This document shows, one piece after another, positions 45,555 to 59,200 of a DNA stretch of 64,000 bases. The translations under genes were made by a program, and so were the position numbers. The notes beneath the pieces were generated by a model. That model had not been told where the DNA came from. It was given only the letters and a program-made list of their open reading frames with translations, and made no database searches. The stretch is from assembly GCA_036877525.1 (NCBI GenBank), contig JAZGTH010000099.1, positions 786,001-850,000 of the forward strand, in the 5' to 3' direction. This DNA comes from Chromobotia macracanthus. Taxonomy: Eukaryota > Chordata > Actinopteri > Cypriniformes > Botiidae. Positions within the stretch are counted from its first letter, which is position 1. Every line of letters starts with the position of its first letter.

Positions 45555-46397
45555 AATAAACTGACTGAACGAATTTGTACTTGATGTCTTTGTTCATAAA
45601 CGGAGTATATAAATAATAAATATGAATGTATGACGTCAAAAGACACGTGACTGTCACTAGGCTTCCTCCTATAGAGCCGCAGTATATATTAAAAGTTGTT
45701 TTGAATATGCATGTCCTAATGTAGCCTGTCACTTTCTATGGCATAGACATGTATGTTATTTTTAATAGGAATCTCGGGCATTTCCCATTCATTCGACCAA
45801 TATTACATTGTCATACATTACTACAGTATCATACAGATTACATTACAGAAAACATTAATCAGGTTTATATACTAGATGCAGTGTAAAAATATATGTTTAA
45901 CTAACGAAAACACAAACAGTGAAAAGTCCCAACATCACTACAGGAAACTGTATGAAATAGTATAAAAAGCAGTAAATGAAAGCATGATCATCTGAATCGA
46001 TCACATGGTTATATTACCTGTTATACTTACCTGCAGCCACACGGTCAGGATGGAGGTTCTTCCTCTATTATGTTGCTTTTCTTCAGCTCAAAACCAGAAG
46101 AAACTTTTTGTGTATCGGTCTGATATTTCATACTGACGTTTCATACAGACCTAAATTCAGTTTTCAGTCATGCATTTACACAGACTCCATTTCTAAAGCA
46201 ATGCAGTTGTAACATGTAGTCTGACAGTCATAGCTAAAAAAAACGCAACAAAACCTTTTCCTTGTGAGGATAACTGACATATATTTACAACTTTGTACGT
46301 CTAGTAAGGTAAAACAGAAGAAATAAGTTTAGCTGTTTATGCTGTAAAGTTTAATTGTATTTTTCAGGCAAACTGTTCCTTGTTTATTCCTGGTTTT

Positions 46398-46440
46398 CCT
46401 CACCTTGTAAGTCGCTTGTAAGCACCTTCTAAATGCCTAA
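46398..46440 (-). mobile_element. fish SINE 3'-tail-like fragment
   Basis: TAAGTCGCTT followed by CTTCTAAATGCCTAAA resembles a diverged copy of the widespread fish repeat segment reading TAAGTCGCTTTGGATAAAAG then TAAATG. A related fragment is at 55727-55770. Confidence 0.4.
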
Positions 46441-48519
46441 ATTAAAAATGAATTTAAACTTTACAACACAAGCAAACACTGAATCTCAGACAGCTGCTAT
46501 AAGTGGTATTTAAGCATGTATCAGCTGTGCCTCTGTATAACAGCAGTACATTGATCTGGGACTCTCTGGTATCTCTGTAGGGATGCAGTGGACACATGGA
46601 CAGCACACAGTGAATAGGGACAGACACGGGAACAGACGGAGGTCTCGCCCAGAGCAGCAGTACAGTACAGAACAGTGTGACCTCATTATCATCAGCACCG
46701 TTTCATTTTCCACCAGTTTCATACCAGCAGCATGTCCTCAATTCCAGCACTGCTGAGTCCGCACTTTCCATTTCATTTTCACTGGAATATTGAAGGAAAT
46801 GGTTCAATTTTGATTTCATGGGAAATATTTAACATTTCCTCGTTTTTGAGGCTGGACCTCATGTCCCAACGAGGCCTCACAGTGAGGTTTTATGAAAAGG
46901 CTGTCCATCTACTGTTAAAGCAAGTTGGGCTGCACAGAAATATACATACACATCTTTATGTATATTTACCATGTTGGGTGATGGGACTGAAATTAATTGC
47001 ACTAATATACATAAAAGGCAAACGAAACCAAATGTCCAAGAAACAAAACAAACGATACAGAGAAAAGTGAGGTGGGAGACAGAGAAGAGACGTGAAACAC
47101 CAGAGGGTTGTGTGAACGTTTGCACAACATTGGACAGATACTGGAACACCACGCCACAGAGAAAGAGACGAGTATTAGGAAAAATGGTTTAATATCGGAG
47201 ACAGAGGCAAAAAACTGCATCACACAACATACATTTACAAAAATAAGTCTGACTGTTCGAGCTACACAGTTAACAGCAAAGACAGAGAAACCAGAAAAAT
47301 CTAAACAGCTAAAAGCAAAGTCCTCAAATAACTGTTATCTCGTCAAACTAATACATTTATCCACTGAAGGTGACTAAATACTTCTAAATCGTCTAATCGT
47401 CTTATCATGGTGACAGCACAATACTCAACTAAATGAAACTTACCGTTGTTGTAACGACAAACCGCATGACGTATTTATAAGCCAAACAGAAAACTCCACG
47501 ACCCTCTTTCCGAGAAAAGAAACGAATGAAAGAAAAAGTAAATACCGATGTGAAGAACAAAGAGGAGGATGAAGATACCAAGCCAAAGTTTTCTCCTAAA
47601 AATCTTTATATCAAAACCTAATGTTCTGGATGCCAACTAGAAATCAAACTCGGGAACCAGTCGCTGTGGACCCCTGGCCGGGGCCGCACAGCCTGTCGGA
47701 TAGTTTTTTTTGTCCTTTAATTGCCAGTATAAAAAGTTCCACTGGTACAAAAGGCATAAGTACAATCAGTGATAGAAATAGGAAAGCCTGCTTTTTTTGT
47801 ACTTTTTAAATTCCCATCCAATGACAGTTTTTCAAAATGTTGTCAAACAAACATGTATCACGCTTACAGAATCCACTGAAATGCATCGACTTTGGCTTTT
47901 CTCAAGACAATACTGAAAACTATTGAAATCCTGTTAGAATCAAACAAAATGATATTAATCTACAGACGACAAGCTTTAGTTACGGCACGTTAGATACACA
48001 CATACATTGTTTTCAAAAAACTTGACAGAAGCCAAAATGCAAAGAAACAACACATCATTTTTCTTTAAAATACAATTGTTAAATAGCACTTAAGAGAAAG
48101 AACTAAACAAAAGAAACAACAAACAGATTTCAGATGTGTGTGGTGCGATAAACCCCTGAGTACAGAGTCTCAGCAAGAACTCCTGCAAAGACTTCTGTGA
48201 GTTTGTGCTTTACTGAACATCTAACAAACGTGTGTGTGTGTGCATGCGTTGTGTTAAACTGTGCTGGCCTTAAAAACGTACCGTTTGTCTGACATCAGAT
48301 TGTGATGAAATGTGTTAAACGAAAGACTAAAGCGTAAACTAACTAGCAATGCTTCAGAAGCCCCAATACTGAACTGAGCTGAGGTAAACAAGCTGGACTG
48401 CAGCCATATTCTATTCTATATGTATATGGTATATGTCAAGCAAATGAAAACGTTTCCCTGATCATGATTCTCCACATGACACCAGGAACTTCATGAAGTT
48501 TTTAACAATTTCATGGGAA

Positions 48520-48551
48520 GGGTGACCTGTAAGTCTACTTACAGGTTACCC
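48520..48551. repeat. 14-bp stem hairpin in CELF2 3' UTR region
   Basis: GGGTGACCTGTAAG, a 4-nt loop TCTA, then CTTACAGGTTACCC. The arms pair fully except for one mismatch that would be a wobble pair in RNA of one strand. Confidence 0.7.
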
Positions 48552-51500
48552 TGTATAGTGCGTATGTGCTGGACTGATGTAACGGGTAAGTGAAGAAGTG
48601 GTCAGTGCTAATACTGCATGTGAACTCTCTGAGTGCGTATGTGCTTTTGTTTGTGCTAGTTGGTTATAACATTTGGCAATGAGAGCAGTAACTGACTGAC
48701 TAAATTAACTTCCCAATACAAAACTGATTTATTATGGAGAAAACAGGGGAATAACATGGGGAACATATTTCTGTTTTTTGGGCCTCATTTATGAAACACA
48801 AGAAGAACAAATTTCAGTAAAAATGGCAGATAAAATAATTATATGGACATCTGAACAAATCTTCTACAGCAGTTTATATAAGAATGATTTAATGCAGTTT
48901 ACTTATAAATGTTGGGACAATTTCAGTCAGAATAGTCTTAAGAGCAAATGCAAGAATTTACATAATAATGGCTTTATGTAACCTTATGAATAGCTGTGAG
49001 AATTTACATTGAAATGCTTTACGAACGATTTACGCAAATTCGCTGTTTGTGCTTCATGATAAGAGGCAGATCCAAAAGATCTATCAATAATAATATTAAT
49101 AAATAACGTGGACAGATAGAGAACAAACAACCAATCACAGCACAGACTGTGTTCTGTGTTCACACAAACACACACACACACTCTTGGCACATGGTTAAAT
49201 GTGCAGCTGTGTATTCCAGTCCACTAACACTAATAATGGACATGTTAAGGCATCGGCTGAGCGCGGGTATAAAATAGTGCTTTAGGCTGAAGTAAACGGC
49301 TTGAGGGGGCTGCCTGTAAACTACATTTGTAAACATTTTTTTACGGGCCGTATGGAACAGACGTGTAAACGTTTTCAGCAGAATATCGAATAACGTGGCT
49401 CACGCTGAACAACTTTGGCATCAGGACGGTTTCACTCGTCCTACGAAGGTAAAACAGTCCTGATAAAGGCGGCAGAAAGCAAGATTACACTGACATGTTT
49501 GTCGTCGAACGAAAAGTTCATGAAGTTTATGATGAAATTTCTCCCATGATTATGCATTTAAAGAGCGTTTATGCTTTTATTATGGCCCTGTACTATATTA
49601 TGATGGTCAAAACTACTGATTCACATACAAAACGTTCAATATTTTGCTTCATCACACAGAAATAAATAGTTTAATCACAAATTTGGCTCTGAAGTTAATA
49701 TTTCAGTTTTCATTGGTGCACGTGGACCCTTCACATGTCTTTGTGTGTAAGGAGAACTGCTGAGACTCAATCTCAGGGGCTCACATACACACACCGTCAG
49801 AGAAAAGAGGGTTGTGAAGTCAACCTTTAGCACAGGTGTGTGTATGCGTGCATGTGTGTGCTTTCTTGTGAGAGTGTGTATGTGTATGTGTGAGATTGAG
49901 AGATTATGACACATGGGCACTTTTTACATCTTTACAAATAAAGGAAAAAGCAAAAAACATGAACAGTTTCAGGCAACAAGACCACAGAAGAGCAAGTTAA
50001 CAACCTTTTTAAAATCTATATCTTTAAATATGAGGGTTCCATACAAAACACTTACGTAATAAAATACCCATGTTATCAAATAATTTCACAAGTAAAACAC
50101 TGAAGCTGTAGGCAGGATGTACCGTCAGAATTTGGCACTAGATTTAACTCATCTTGTTTTTTCTTTATAAGAAAAAAAAATCACATTTTGCTGAACAACA
50201 TAACACATCTAAATATTGTTTCCCACAATAGAAATGAAATCATATAATGACATATAGATGCTTCACAAGCGACACTGTAACTTTTAAGAATTTTCATATA
50301 GCTAATTACCCAACAAGAAATTTAGCAAAGAGGGACTCCTATCCAAAACAAAGCTAAAAAAACTGAAATAAACGAAACAAACACAAACCGTAGCAGTAAT
50401 AGTAACTATGAAAGGCTTTGTCTATTGTTCAAGTAAATTGATTTTTAGTCTTCTCTTTAAAAACATGAGACAAATAAGACTGTTAGACTTGATGAAACCA
50501 CAACTTTATCCACGAGAAGCACCGACGGGACCGCGGGTTTTTCCTCTATACATTTAAACAGTATAAAATATAGGTCATTTCATGTGCATTTAAACTACAG
50601 ATTGTCTAACTGTCAGTCAGTTCAGCAAAAGGTGTGACATGTAGGTAGCATTTCCCCCCAAACAGGGCAACCTTGTTTTTTTATTTTTTTAATACCTTTA
50701 CTACTCTAGAAAAGTGGTTTTATATAGACTTTAATGAGAAATTAAGCCACTTAAAATGGCCTTAAAAAACTTTACACTGCCTGAAAAATGTAAAAACCAG
50801 AGAGATTCTAATATCGATCAGACAGTTTTTTAGTAAAACTGTGTGGAAGTAGTCTATTTTGTTTAGAAACTGGCGCAGGTTTCTTACGGCAGGCCTCAAA
50901 TTACGAGTGTTGCCAGCGGTAAGTCCTGACACCAATCCCTGTATTAAACGTTCAAGTTTACTTGAAATGAACGAAAAGAAAACAACATAAAGAGAAAGAG
51001 AAAACAATCTGACAAATAAAAAACAAAACAAAAACAATCTAATGCAAATATTCATAATTGTTTTGCCACAGGATTTTTTTTAAGTTTTTATTTTTTCTTA
51101 AAATGATGCTCTGGTTGTGTTAGTAAATATACTCTGTCTCTAGAGAGTGAATGCAGCGTTTTCACATTATTATTATTATTTTTGTCTTTCCACCATTCCC
51201 TGACTCCCTCCCTCCTCACCAGTTAATTCAAAACCAAAACAACAAAACAGAACAAGCTCAAAATGAGGTCACATGCGAAAAACTTCCAAAAAGATCAGGC
51301 TAAGATCAGAGTTCAGAGATCAGTAGAAGGAGACCAGGTTATGATCAGGAGAACTCAGAAAGACATCAGAAACAATGACGGGACGATGAGACTTTTTTTG
51401 TACGCCACGTGGACATGCTAGGCAAACGATGAGCATAGAGTCATGGAGATGAGTTCTAGGAAAGAAAACGGGAGAGGAGAGTTACACACACAGCTCCGGC

Positions 51501-52013
51501 ACACAACTAACATCATTAAACCATGAGAACAACAAACAAACAAAACCAAACAAACAAACAAACAGAAACAACAGCAGCAGCAGCACTAATACTCAGCGTT
51601 TCACCAACATCACAATAGCATTTACATTTTTTTTTGCTGTATGATACACAATTGAAATAGCATGTACACATAAATGAGGCACTCGTTCAACCACACGAAA
51701 AATACAAACACACACTCTTGATCTCCTCGCTAAAACACACACACCCAAAAGTATCCATCTCGGGCCGGTCTCTCATCCAAGTCCATAGATGGATCGCTAT
51801 TTGGGAGAAACGATTGTTTTTCTTTTTTGGGGGCGTACAAACATAAACTGAACAATCCAAAACAATATGAAATGAGAAAAGAGAGATTTCCACTTATAAA
51901 GTGCCACTACTCATGAAGAAAAAGAGAAGAGAGAGCAGAGACAAAGATATGAGGAGGATGTGACCCATGGGATTGTGGGAAGTGGCAAGAGGGAATGTGA
52001 GCGAGAGAGGCAG

Positions 52014-52046
52014 AGTGAGAAAGAAAGAAAGAAAGAAAGAAAGAAA

Positions 52047-52079
<33 letters not shown>

Positions 52080-52080
52080 G
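52014..52080 (+). repeat. (GAAA)n microsatellite
   Basis: Tetranucleotide GAAA tract with one GGAAG interruption; on the CELF2 transcript it is a pyrimidine-rich TTTC tract. Confidence 0.9.
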
Positions 52081-52994
52081 GTTTTGTCACAGGATTCTGT
52101 GTTCTCTGTTGTGTGATTTATGAAGACTACTGGACGAGGCCCTGGATAGAGAGAGCGTGACTTTCTGAAGCCAATAACTTAAAAGATAATAAATAAAGTC
52201 CTTTACTTTAGAGGCAGTAGAAATTTTGTATAAAAATAGAACTGCATTTTTTACAAATAAAATTTACAGGCCTGTGGCTTTCTGTAATTTAATTTTTTCT
52301 TTCGATAAACATCAAGTTTTCACGCCCTCACCCCTCCACACAGAACCTAGAATGTGTTATTCGTTGAACTGTTTTTAAATGCTCTACACAAATTCTGCTG
52401 GACAAAGACCAGACAATCATCTGACGTGCACGACTGAACTATTGTTTTCTTAAAAAACGAACAAGCAAAAACAAATCAAACAAAAGGAAATCAAATCACT
52501 GAACATTTGACGGCAAGTATTTGTTGAGGAAGCTGTTTAGGCAGTTGTTGCCGTTGACTACAGAGAGGCCACAGCGGGTTTAACCCTTTCCTCTCTAGTG
52601 CCAGTGGGCCAAGGGTTCGAAGGAGCAGCAAAGCCCTCAACCGACACCAGAGGTCAAAGGGCAAAGGTTATGTGCATATTGGTGCTTTAATCATATCAGA
52701 ACCTTCTCTACTTGTCCTTACAAGCCTCAGGTTCACAAAGAGAAACAAGCAATACTTTATACATCATTCCTTTCTGCTGTTGTTCATCATAGAAGGAAAT
52801 AGCCACTGTATAAATGTTTTCTAAAAAATCAAATTACACACAACTCAAAATGAAAGAAAACAAATTTGACCATTAACAGCTTTTCATCCATCGCAAGTCA
52901 TTCAGAATAATGGCGGAAATGGAAGCGTTCATGTGGAAAAAGACAAAATAATAATACTGTTATTCATTAAAAAGCTGAAGGGTTGCGGGAGAGT

Positions 52995-53011
52995 GGCTCC
53001 CTCTGGTGGTC
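52995..53011 (-). promoter_or_regulatory. CTCF-like motif
   Basis: The minus strand reads GACCACCAGAGGGAGCC, a close match to the CTCF core (CCACCAGAGGGAG). It lies about 115 nt after the CELF2 stop codon. Confidence 0.5.
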
Positions 53012-53127
53012 AAAGGGTGAAACTCCCCTCGTGCTCCCCCCTCCCCCCAGAGTCCCAGTTTGGTGACCGTGGCAGCAGTGAGGACTTACCCTAGCAGTGT
53101 AACATGAGAGAGGCCCTAATGCTAAGA

Positions 53128-53255
53128 TCAGTACGGTTTGCTGTCGTTTTTTGAGCGCTTGAGTTGGACTTTGAGGCGCTTCATGCCGATCTGAAAGCCG
53201 TTCATCGCCTGAATGGCGGCCTGTGCCGACACAGGATTGTCATAACTGACGAAAC
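53128..53255 (-). CDS. celf2: CELF2 last coding exon, end of RRM3
   Basis: The exon encodes FVSYDNPVSAQAAIQAMNGF, then QIGMKRLKVQLKRSKNDSKPY and TGA at 53128. The acceptor is CTCTACAG|. The start is fixed by the RNP1 codon split across the junction. Confidence 0.95.
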
Positions 53256-56200
53256 CTGTAGAGGAAAAAGATATGAAGTAAACTCTGTAAAAACAACATG
53301 CCGCAGTACATCTGATGCAATAAACAGCAACTATAAGCTATAAATAAATGCTGATAAATAAATGCAGATTTGGGTGTGAATTTGTAAAGGAGTTTGTCTT
53401 TACACACCACATATGTCTGACTATGTTTTGTGCAATAGAGACGTATGCCATATTAAACCAACTGTATGTAATTCCTCACTGCAGCACTTTCGTTCATATT
53501 ATTTCATTATGCTGTTTACGCGGACAGAAGTTTATGTAAGAGACAATCATTAGCATGCATGTGTTTGTATGTGAATTCATACCGAAGCACTTGCTCAGAT
53601 TGGTCTGTTTGTCGATAAAGACTTTGGCAGACACCACGTTTCCGAAAGGCATGAACATCTGTAGAATGTCCTGGTCCCCAAACTCCTGCGGCAGGTGGTA
53701 GATGAACAGGTTGGCCCCCTCAGGTCCTGCTCCATACACACAGAGAACACATGTACACATTTCAAAACCAGAACTATGGTCACTGAATTCACAATGAAAA
53801 ATCTCAATCAAAAAATAAGTACACAGGAGCTTTATCTAAATGTACAGACACTATAAGCAAAATGTTAATAGTCTTGGTTTGTTGTTTTGTCCAAAGAATC
53901 GCTTAAGGAGTGTTTGTACATTATTTTTTTAAATCAACTGGTGATTTTATACACTTTATGCACATATAGAAATTAATGTACTGAATTAATTTTGAAGTAG
54001 CTGCACAACAGACACGCAGGATGTGTTACTGCATTCAAAAACAGGTGCAGCACTAATAAATGCAACAGAATTCAGTGTTCTTTGGACGCATTGTTAACTA
54101 GAATAATCTAGAACAGTCACAAGATACATATGAAGTACGTCAGCCAGTAACAGCTGAACATAGTTGCTATTTGAATTATTTATGGCATTACTATTTTTAA
54201 AAATCAAGTACTGTAAGCTTACTGTAACATTTACTATCTGACCTATTTGATTAAATTACTCATTTTGATGGAACAGACACGTCCATCTGTGGCACGTTTA
54301 CACAGAACAGCAATTGAAAGGTAATGGAAAGCATGAATGTGTGTGTGTGATCGTACCCTCTTTCTGGCTTCCCGCAGCGCTCTGTTGCTGCAGTAGGGAC
54401 TGGCTGTAGAGGGTGGGCAGTGCGGCAGCCGCGTACTGTTGGATCCCTGAGTAGGCCTGTGTGAGAGCGTCCATGGGCCCGGCCGAGCCGTTACTCAGAC
54501 CCGTGCTGCCCAGCCCGCCGTTCAGAGCTGCCATACCTGAGAGCATGTGAGCAACTTTACATAAAACCCAACAATAAAGAAGAAAGAAGCGCTCTTACTC
54601 GTTAGTGTTTGGACTCAGGGTGTGTTTCTACAACACAACACACACAACACCGCACACACACACACACAGAAGCAACGCACAAAAACGTTTATGACATCAC
54701 AAAGGACGGCACAATATAAACACCATACACACACGCACATACACAAGACAGATAAGACAGATAATATACTGACTGTTGTATGCAAATGAGGAGCACGGCG
54801 TACACATGCACACTGTCACAACAGCAGCACGAAACGATCACCACGGCGACCCTCAGACACAGAAACATCTGACCAATCACCTTCTTAACCTCACACAGCG
54901 GACCCCTACATCTAATTATCTCATTTCTCAGCATCAGCAGTCTTGGCTGTATTACCGGGGTTGAGGGGAAAATGTTAAACTGTAATAAAACACAAATGCA
55001 TCCTCAGATCCATTAAAGGCAAAAGCCGACTGTGGAAACAGATGCACATGTGCTCCAGGGAGCAACTCCAGTTAGTAAACATACGGGAGGCATCACTGCT
55101 GATAAACTCTGAGGAGCGAGGCTTTCTGTGGCAGGCTTTATGTTGCTTTTCTTTTTTCTTTGTTAACGACTTTAACAGCATCTTTAACATGAATATCTAG
55201 GAACTGTAGGGCGCATAAGTTACACTGCATCAGATTAAACAGCATATACCCTAAGATCGCTGATCTTAAATTTAATCTGTTATTTGATGTTGACATAAAA
55301 TAGCATTTTGTCATCTTCAAAAGCTTCATGTCAAATATTCAATTCTGCGAGGTTTAAACCAACAACCTTTCAGTTACCATCTCTGGACTTTAACCATCAT
55401 TAAGTATTTCTAACCTAATAACCTCCATAACTGTAACACTGGAACCACGCTGTACACAAACAGACAAACAGACACGAATACTTGGATCAATGCATTGTAA
55501 GTGCACATCCCTGTTGTACACATTTAACAAGCACTCTTGAGTGAGTGTGGTGGTAATAAACCTTTAGTACTGAGGCAGTTCTGGAGTTTGTAAGTAAGTC
55601 TGTAAGTAAACTAGAAAAAGTATAGCTGACTATAAACATGTCAACGGTTTAACTAACATCAACTACCCTTCTTAGCAAGATTCTGTTAAAACTGTTGCTC
55701 TGTCAAGACATTCGTTTACATGTATTCACGTAGCAGATGCTTTAATCCGAAGCGACTTAACATGGCCATAAGAGCAAGTGAGCCTTGCGTGCAAAGCTAC
55801 ATTTCCAAGCAGAAATAGTACTGATACTATGACAGGATGAACAATACTAGAGAAACGTTTAAACAACATTAAACATGGTTAAACATTGGAACGTTAGGGA
55901 CTAGTCAGTAAATTCATGAGACCTGAAAGAAAACGTGTTTTCACTCATGTATGGAGTGTGTACCGGGCCTTTTTAGGATTTAACGGTGTGTGCGTTTATA
56001 AAGACTGATTCATGAGTATTTACTGACTGGCCTTTTGGCTCGACGGCCTGCAAACAATAAATGATGAGCGAAGTGTTTGGATGGTCAGTTCCCTCATTTA
56101 TCCAGCAATAATTACAACACTGACCTTTTATATTCAATTACACTATACAGCCTCTTAAAAGAGCACAGGAAGTGTGTGTGCGCTTGTGTGTGTGTGTGCA

Positions 56201-59200
56201 AGAGTCATTTGAATGAATTTAAATTGTAGGCATTCTGTTGGGTTGATTTATAAAACTAGAAACCTGGATGAAAGGTCACTGGTGAAGATGGAGATTTCAC
56301 TGGTGTGCCGGCACACTGACATATACACATGCAGTGATCTTTAGCTACACTATTCATAGTAATGATGCTACACAACGCCCAAGGTCCATTCGGATAACAT
56401 TCAAACAACTACGTAACAAACCCATTTATTAAAAAGCCATTTATTACAAATTGACGTGGCCTGGTCCTAATTAGGTCAAAGTTCACATCCCTGAGAAAAA
56501 CATACAGACACAACACACACACAAACAATAGTGACAAAACCAGTGCATGTCTATAGAAACACCCAGAGAGCAATGATGCAGCGGTGTGTGAGCGTGTGGA
56601 CATGTGGCTGACTGGTGCAGGACACATAAGAAATGAGCTGCATTTGATTAGACTCAGCAAATGAATTTGATCTGGTTGAATAATGACGCATCAATGATGT
56701 ACCGTTCACACATACAGAACAGGTTTGTGATAAATTAGCGAGACTAAAACTGAGATTCACTGTGCACATATACAGTCACCCCAGTAATAATCAGGACACT
56801 TGAATCATACAGACACAAGTGTGTAAATGTCATTTCATTAGATAACAACATGAGTCGAGTGTGCAAAAACACACTTATCAGGTAAAACATGTCGTGAACA
56901 GAAGCTTGTTAGGTCTGAAATCATTAAACAATCAACACGGTTTAAAATCAAGTATTTGACTCCACACATCCACTAAAAATCACATTAATGCCATTTGTGT
57001 AAAGGTAATTGGGAAAATCTTGCATCATTTCTTTGCAGTAACTTCGTTTAATATTCTGTTCTGTAATGAAATGACATGCACACGTGAAGTGTGACCAAGT
57101 GTCCTAAAAACTCTGAGGCTGCTGTACACCCAACATACTCTCATAGCCAACAGAGATGCCCTCACTTTGCTGCTGTACGTTCAGACATATAAACGGCAAT
57201 ATAACCATCAGTTATGTGTGTATGCGTCTCTGTGAGCAGCGGTGGCTGGTATGAGCTGATGGTTGGAGATGGAGAGGCTGATGAACAGCAGTACTCACAG
57301 TTGACACTACCTGCTAGTGCATTAATGTTATTGAGGCCCACGGTGGCCCCAGCCAGACCCTGCAGTGTGCCCAGAGAACCCAAAGAGCCCATCGCACCCG
57401 CGCTGGAGTTAGCCGTGGAACCTGCTGCAGAGAAAGAGAGGAAGAGCAGAAAGGAGAGACAGATGGAGAAATGGAGAGAAAAGAGAGCTGTTTGAATGTA
57501 CAGATAAAGTCATGGATGATACTGGAATGGTAAAAGTTCCTACCAGCACACACAGGTTTTGGTATTTTGATACACAAAGGGGAAAATGGATGGAATGATG
57601 GATGGATGGATGGATGGATGGACGGGCTGGGCAATATCTTGAATATCCATGGATATTTTACTGCTGATGTAAAATTAAACAACACTGTGAATACTGGCAT
57701 GGTTTTAATGTGTTTTTTATTTGGCCATTAAGTTTTGTAATGAGTGTGATTATTATTAGACTAATTCTGCTTCAAACTGTCTGTGTTAATGATTTTTTTT
57801 TTTGAAACCCTGATTTAACCATTTATTGGCCTCACTGCTTTTAACAAAAGTGAAGTGGCATTTTACTTCTTGAAATCTTTAATCTATTTGGCTACAATGA
57901 AAGTTTGGTAAAAATGATGGTCGCATTTCAGAGAAAATACTGCTTTTGCCTCGTCCTAACAGGTCAACACATGCATGGATATATAGAAGACTGATAGATG
58001 ATATGTGATACTTCAAAGATTCCCAAGAAATATCAGTTTATATTAGTTTGTCATGCAGAAACAAATGAGATCATGACAATAAAGATTATCACAATGATAA
58101 TGCTTTCAGATGAAGATCAATAAAATCCTAACAGAGCAGCTCTCCGGGAAAAGTTCCAAAGAAATTCTGACTTTTCATATATAACTTCATTACTGTGCTT
58201 CATTTGAAAGAATGTGAGTCCGCACTTTTCAACAAAAAACAACTTTTCCAAAATGAGTGAAGCACATCAAAGTCACCCGTAGTAACACCACACATATCAA
58301 CACTCATCCAAACACGATGAACATGACCAGTGAACCCTGACGGATGAGCAGTACCAAAACACACACACACAAAGACATGAAGACTTTGTAGTGAAAGACT
58401 TTCCAATGAAGGACAGTGACAGAAACTAATAGACATCACCACAACGAATGAGGGGACGACGGCGCTATGCTGGTGATGGTACCGCTAGCGAAGATGATGC
58501 TGATGATGATAGCGATGACATGGCCTCTGGTTACCTGGGCTGGCCAGGGCTCCCAGGGACCCTGTGCTGGAGGTCAGGGCGCTAGCGGTGGACGGGCTGG
58601 CCGAGCTCTGTGCTGCAGCCGCTGCTGCTGCTAGAGTGGCCAGATTCTGCAACTGCAGCGCATTCATACCTAAAGAAAAAGAAAGCGTCAGCGCACGTAT
58701 GCGTGTGTTTAACGGCGCATGTTTTTAACTGCACATCTTTGTGTATAAGAGCTAGTAGAGTTGTACTTGTAGATGCATTTCTACATAATTCAGTTCTAGG
58801 TGTTTGTCTGACAAAGAGTGAATCTGTGTAAGGAGAAACTCCAAAGGTGACTCTAGATTAGCGCGCTTTGGTAGGGCTACATGCGGTGGCCGTGACGCCA
58901 ACGCACTGCAGGATGTGGCCCGCAGCCAAGAAGGACAGAGATTGGAAGTGGTACAGGAACAGGAAAAGACACACCATGTGTCGTATATACACAGTCAGTG
59001 TATATACTTTATACTATGAGAAGAGACGTGCACACACAAAAAAAGAAACACACACAAAACAAAAGACTTCCAAATCACAACATCTGGGTTCTTTGAGCAG
59101 AGTAAATTATAGAAACAGAGAGTGTCAACTGAGACTGAAATCAAAGACACAGAACTACAGAATCTGTGATAAAATAATCTTGTTTTTTCCAGCCTTATCC

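Larger units (their letters stand above)
45060..53127 (-). other. celf2: CELF2 3' UTR and CELF2-USP6NL intergenic region
   Basis: There is no recognised coding exon. CELF2 orthologues have several-kilobase, conserved 3' UTRs, so much of 47-53 kb is probably the UTR read on the minus strand; I cannot place its end. Features noted: a hairpin (48520-48551), CTCF-like motifs (45086, 45538 and 52995), a (GAAA)n tract (52014-52080) and a SINE-tail-like fragment near 46400-46440. The ORFs here look random. Confidence 0.45.
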
